Source: an uncultured Atopobiaceae bacterium
GTDB taxonomy: Bacteria > Actinomycetota > Coriobacteriia > Coriobacteriales > Atopobiaceae
NCBI GenBank assembly: GCA_944321005.1
Contig: CALUJT010000085.1
Span: 1-8,537, forward strand
Length of the DNA stretch: 8,537 nucleotides
Direction: 5' to 3'
Under the pieces are notes generated by a model that saw nothing but the letters and a program-made list of their open reading frames with translations, was not told where the DNA came from and ran no database searches. The first letter of the stretch is position 1, and each line of letters opens with the position of its first letter. The position numbers and the translations under genes are program-made. Positions 6,360-8,537 of the stretch are shown piece by piece.

Positions 6360-6400
6360 CCGGGCGCCGGCACCAGAGGGGGAGATGGGCCGGCGCCCGG
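6360..6400 (-). terminator. Long GC-rich hairpin after deglycase-like protein A (partial terminator or processing structure)
   Basis: Perfect 12-bp arms CCGGGCGCCGGC (6360-6371) and GCCGGCGCCCGG (6389-6400) enclose a 17-nt loop. The stem starts 13 nt after the stop codon of the upstream SIS gene (6414-6416). Downstream on the minus strand comes GGAACCCTGAGAAATCTTT, so there is no adjacent U-run. It could stop a fraction of transcripts or protect the 3' end of the first cistron, letting the SIS gene be expressed at a different level from the PTS genes. Confidence 0.5.
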
Positions 6401-6413
6401 TGAAGGAGGCGTG

Positions 6414-7394
6414 CTAGTACTCGACCTTCCACATGTAGCGGCGGGTCATATAGTCCTTGTGCGTGGTCTTGGAGAGCGCGCGCATGTACACGTTGTTGAG
6501 AACCGGCGAGAAAAGAATGTGGTTGAAGTACTCGGAGACCTCGTCGGGCAGGTCGTTGAGGCCGATCTCCTTGCCGTCGAGCACATAGAGGTTCTCGCCC
6601 GCGTAGCGGTCGAGGAAGGCGAGGGCGCGCTCGTCCGCCGCGCGGCAGCGGCCCACGCTCATGAGCAGGAAGATGGGCTTGGCCTTGTCCACCACCTCGA
6701 AGGGACCGTGGAAGAACTCGCAGCAGTTGACCGTTGGCGAGTCGATCTGCAGCATCTCCTCGATGTTGCAGATGGAGAAGATGTACGCCGAGCCGTAGGC
6801 CGGGCCGCTGCCCATCACGTAGATGGTCTTCTCGCCCGCCATGCGCTCCGCCCACGCGGCTGCGAGCGGGGCCGTGTAGTCAACGGCCTTGCGATAGATA
6901 GCGTCCACGACGTCAAAGGCGGCCATGGCCCTGTCGTAGTTTGCATAGCCCTCGGTCTGGGCGAGAAGGGCCATGGCGATCTGCAGGGCGATGCTCGAGT
7001 TCACGCGCTCGGTGCGGGACTCGTCGAGCGCGATGCTCTCGTAGGCAATCTTGTGGTCACAGGTGGCCGTGAGGTCGGACTCCTGGACGTAGAGGGCGAT
7101 GGTGGCGGCGCCGCGGTCGCAGGCCACCTGGGCGGCCACGCAGGTCTCGGGCGTGCCGCGCATGGAGGTCAGCACGCAGAGGCAGTGCTCGTCCACGTAC
7201 GGCGGCGTCGCGAGGACGAACTCGTTGGAGGTGTGCATCTCGGTGGGGATGGTCCTGCTCTCACGCTGCAGGAAGTAGTTTGCCGCCCAGTGCCCGCCAA
7301 AGGAGCCGCCGGCTGCAATCCAGATGACACGCCTGATCTCGTGCTGCTCGAGCACGCTCTTCACGACGCTGGCGACCTCGTCCTGAATCCTCAT
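6414..7394 (-). CDS. SIS-domain sugar-phosphate deglycase A, FrlB/GfrE/GfrF-like (first gene of operon)
   Basis: A second predicted 6-phospho-Amadori deglycase (326 aa), paralogous to the one at 2574-3557 but well diverged. It has the two-SIS layout with AAGGSFGG (27-34) and the phosphate-binding loop TSMRGTPET (76-84). The Glu/His pair expected for catalysis is E213 and H229, 16 residues apart. The motif around the histidine is CCEFFHGPFE, with C224-C225 replacing the Ser-Gly of its paralogue. The C-terminus RRYMWKVEY is nearly identical to that of protein B. I chose ATG 7394, which has AAAGGAG 6 nt upstream and gives the normal length; an in-frame ATG at 7457 would add 21 Arg-rich residues running into the promoter. 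In Salmonella gfr the two deglycases act on glucoselysine-6-P and fructoselysine-6-P; a similar split is plausible here, but which is which cannot be told. Confidence 0.85.
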   Translation of the reverse strand: MRIQDEVASVVKSVLEQHEIRRVIWIAAGGSFGGHWAANYFLQRESRTIPTEMHTSNEFVLATPPYVDEHCLCVLTSMRGTPETCVAAQVACDRGAATIALYVQESDLTATCDHKIAYESIALDESRTERVNSSIALQIAMALLAQTEGYANYDRAMAAFDVVDAIYRKAVDYTAPLAAAWAERMAGEKTIYVMGSGPAYGSAYIFSICNIEEMLQIDSPTVNCCEFFHGPFEVVDKAKPIFLLMSVGRCRAADERALAFLDRYAGENLYVLDGKEIGLNDLPDEVSEYFNHILFSPVLNNVYMRALSKTTHKDYMTRRYMWKVEY

Positions 7395-7409
7395 TTTGGC
7401 TCCTTTGCT

Positions 7410-7425
7410 GGGGCGCATTCGCCCC
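7410..7425 (-). other. 5'-leader hairpin next to the operon's first ribosome binding site
   Basis: Arms GGGGCG (7410-7415) and CGCCCC (7420-7425) with a 4-nt loop. In the minus-strand message the stem ends a few nucleotides before the AAAGGAG of deglycase-like protein A, close enough to affect ribosome access or transcript stability. Confidence 0.35.
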
Positions 7426-7453
7426 CTCGGCCTTCCGCTTACCGAGATTATCA

Positions 7454-7491
7454 TCATAGTCGTTATATACGTCTAGTATGATTCATGACAA
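7454..7491 (-). promoter_or_regulatory. Candidate promoter and operator of the PTS/deglycase operon
   Basis: On the minus strand, TTGTCA (7491-7486) is a good -35 box, followed after 18 nt by TATAAC (7467-7462) or after 16 nt by TATATA (7469-7464), about 70 bp upstream of the first gene. An inverted pair of half-sites, TCATA (7454-7458) and TATGA (7477-7481), the same words as in the palindromes before the GntR gene, overlaps it. This is the AT-rich island of an otherwise GC-rich 144-bp divergent gap that must also hold the promoter of the YitT-family gene. Confidence 0.5.
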
Positions 7492-7538
7492 GGCGGGGAA
7501 ATGCTCGTGAACGGTAGGTAAATCCGGGAGGAACGGTC

Positions 7539-8537
7539 ATGAAGGGCAGAAGAAGGGGTGCGGACAGGCCGAGAAGAACGGCGAACGAGGAGGAGCTCGC
7601 GGAGGCGCGGGTGGACCCCGACCGGGCGGCACCCGCCTACGAGGGGCATGCCGTGCTCCAGGGAGAGTCGCTGGTCAGCGAGGACGAGGAGGAGGCGAGC
7701 CTCCGCAAGCTGCGCAAGCGCGACCAGCCGAGCCTCGTGCGGCTCGTAATCTCTCTCAACGTGGGCGCCCTGCTCTGCGCCTTCGCCTACGTGGCGTTCC
7801 AGGCGCCCAACAACTTTGCCATCGGGGGCGCGTCGGGCTTCTCGATCGTGCTCTCCACGCTCGTGCCGGCGCTGCCCAACGACGTGTCGCTGTGGATCGT
7901 CAATGCGGTGCTCGTGGTCGTGGGCCTGCTTCTCGTGGAGCGGAAGGCGGTCTTCTGGAGCGTGGCGGCGTCCGTAGCCATTCCGGCCTACACCTCGATT
8001 CTCCAGGCAATCATGCCCGTGACGGGGTCGCTCACGGGGGACATGTGGATAGACCTCTGCTGCACGGTCCTGCTCATCGCCCTGGGCAACGCCATCGCCT
8101 ACAACGCCGGTGCCTCGACGGGAGGGACGGAGATTCTGGTCATGGCGCTCACGCGGCACACGAGCCTTCCGGTTGGGCACGCCGTGGCGGCGGCGAACGC
8201 CGTGGTGGCTGCCTCAGGCGTCGCGCTCTACGGAGCGCGCGTGGGCGTCTACTGCATCGTGGGCCTGGTGCTTCAGACCGTCATCGTGAACGGCGTGCTC
8301 GAGGACCTCAAGTGCCACAAGGTCTGCACCGTCATCTGCCGGCAGCCCGCGCGCGTCGAGGAGTTCATCGTGCGCGAGCTCAGCCGCACCGCGACGATAA
8401 GTTACGGCTACGGCGCCTACTCAGGCAGGCGCGTGGCCCAGGTCATGACCGTCCTCACGCGCGCGGAGGCGCTGCGGCTGCAGCGCTACGTCCGCAGCCT
8501 GGACGAGAACGCCTTCATCACGTACGTGACCACGTCG
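7539..8537 (+). CDS. YitT-family membrane protein with charged N-terminal extension (partial, C-terminus beyond right edge)
   Basis: Integral membrane protein of the YitT family (membrane domain plus C-terminal DUF2179), of unknown transport function. Of the 333 residues present, about 1-66 are a charged, probably cytoplasmic segment with acidic stretches (EEEL, SEDEEEAS) that the family usually lacks. Membrane segments follow at roughly 67-88, 98-112, 117-133, 137-158, 170-190 and 213-252. Family motifs are NNFAIGGASG (91-100) and NAGASTGGTEI (189-199). Residues about 262-333 form the DUF2179 domain, ending at the edge in ITYVTTS; only a short tail should be missing. GGGAGG lies 7 nt before ATG 7539, supporting the long N-terminus. 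It is divergent from the PTS operon across a 144-bp gap, with no evident functional link to it. Confidence 0.9.
   Translation, partial: MKGRRRGADRPRRTANEEELAEARVDPDRAAPAYEGHAVLQGESLVSEDEEEASLRKLRKRDQPSLVRLVISLNVGALLCAFAYVAFQAPNNFAIGGASGFSIVLSTLVPALPNDVSLWIVNAVLVVVGLLLVERKAVFWSVAASVAIPAYTSILQAIMPVTGSLTGDMWIDLCCTVLLIALGNAIAYNAGASTGGTEILVMALTRHTSLPVGHAVAAANAVVAASGVALYGARVGVYCIVGLVLQTVIVNGVLEDLKCHKVCTVICRQPARVEEFIVRELSRTATISYGYGAYSGRRVAQVMTVLTRAEALRLQRYVRSLDENAFITYVTTS

Noticed and set aside
6256..6855. 200-codon N-terminal extension of the EIIAB frame
   Set aside because: It overlaps the SIS gene out of frame, crosses the hairpin at 6360-6400, and gives an Arg/His-rich translation. The start at 6255 has a ribosome binding site and the standard EIIA N-terminus.
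3502..7481. Long plus-strand open frames at 3502-4554, 4391-5272, 5479-6417 and 6411-7481
   Set aside because: Each is antisense to a recognised PTS or SIS gene and reads as charged Gly/Glu/His/Arg-rich sequence with no domain. A chain of antisense frames is a known artefact of high GC content.
7473..8180. 235-codon minus-strand frame at the right end
   Set aside because: It is antisense to the YitT-family gene and the divergent promoter region; its translation is Arg/His/Glu-rich without recognisable motifs.
1..8537. tRNA or rRNA genes, CRISPR array, insertion sequence or phage genes
   Set aside because: I saw no regularly spaced repeats, transposase or integrase motifs, or tRNA-like cloverleaf in any gap; all gaps are under 300 bp and are accounted for by regulatory sites and hairpins.

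Overview
The window is a high-GC, gene-dense stretch of bacterial chromosome. GC-rich codon use, AAAGGAG-type ribosome binding sites and a clostridial-type NADP alcohol dehydrogenase alongside mannose-family PTS genes fit an anaerobic gut or oral actinobacterium of the Coriobacteriia (Olsenella/Collinsella/Atopobium-like). This taxonomic guess comes from gene content and composition only.

Layout. Seven genes point left (minus strand) from about 7394 down to 1028: SIS deglycase-like protein A (6414-7394), a fused PTS EIIAB (5323-6255), EIIC (4469-5266), EIID (3628-4455), SIS deglycase-like protein B (2574-3557), a HAD sugar-phosphatase/phosphomutase-like protein (1815-2459) and a GntR/UTRA repressor (1028-1750). 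After a 241-bp gap with a strong palindrome and a tandem operator-like motif comes the start of a zinc- and NADP-dependent secondary alcohol dehydrogenase (1-786, cut by the left edge). To the right, divergent from the operon, a YitT-family membrane protein runs off the right edge (7539-8537).

How it works together (inference). The operon resembles the Salmonella gfr (glucoselysine/fructoselysine) system: a mannose-family PTS imports and 6-phosphorylates an Amadori-type amino-sugar conjugate, and two FrlB/Gfr-like SIS enzymes cleave the phosphorylated conjugate to a sugar 6-phosphate and a free amino acid. There is no FrlD-type kinase, as expected if the PTS does the phosphorylation. Both SIS proteins keep the Glu/His pair (16 residues apart) of this deglycase/isomerase family and an Arg-Arg-Tyr...Glu-Tyr C-terminus. 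The regulator is a GntR/UTRA protein of the FrlR type; overlapping TCATA/TATGA half-sites lie in front of its own gene, and the same half-sites occur at the operon promoter.

Non-coding structure is unusually rich. Two intergenic palindromes share a 13-nt core (GGGGACAG[T/A]CCCC) but have unrelated, self-complementary outer arms, and each sits 0-2 nt after a stop codon. Two further strong hairpins lie in the operon's gaps. The leads most worth following are these palindromes, the two-deglycase operon and the tandem motif upstream of the dehydrogenase.
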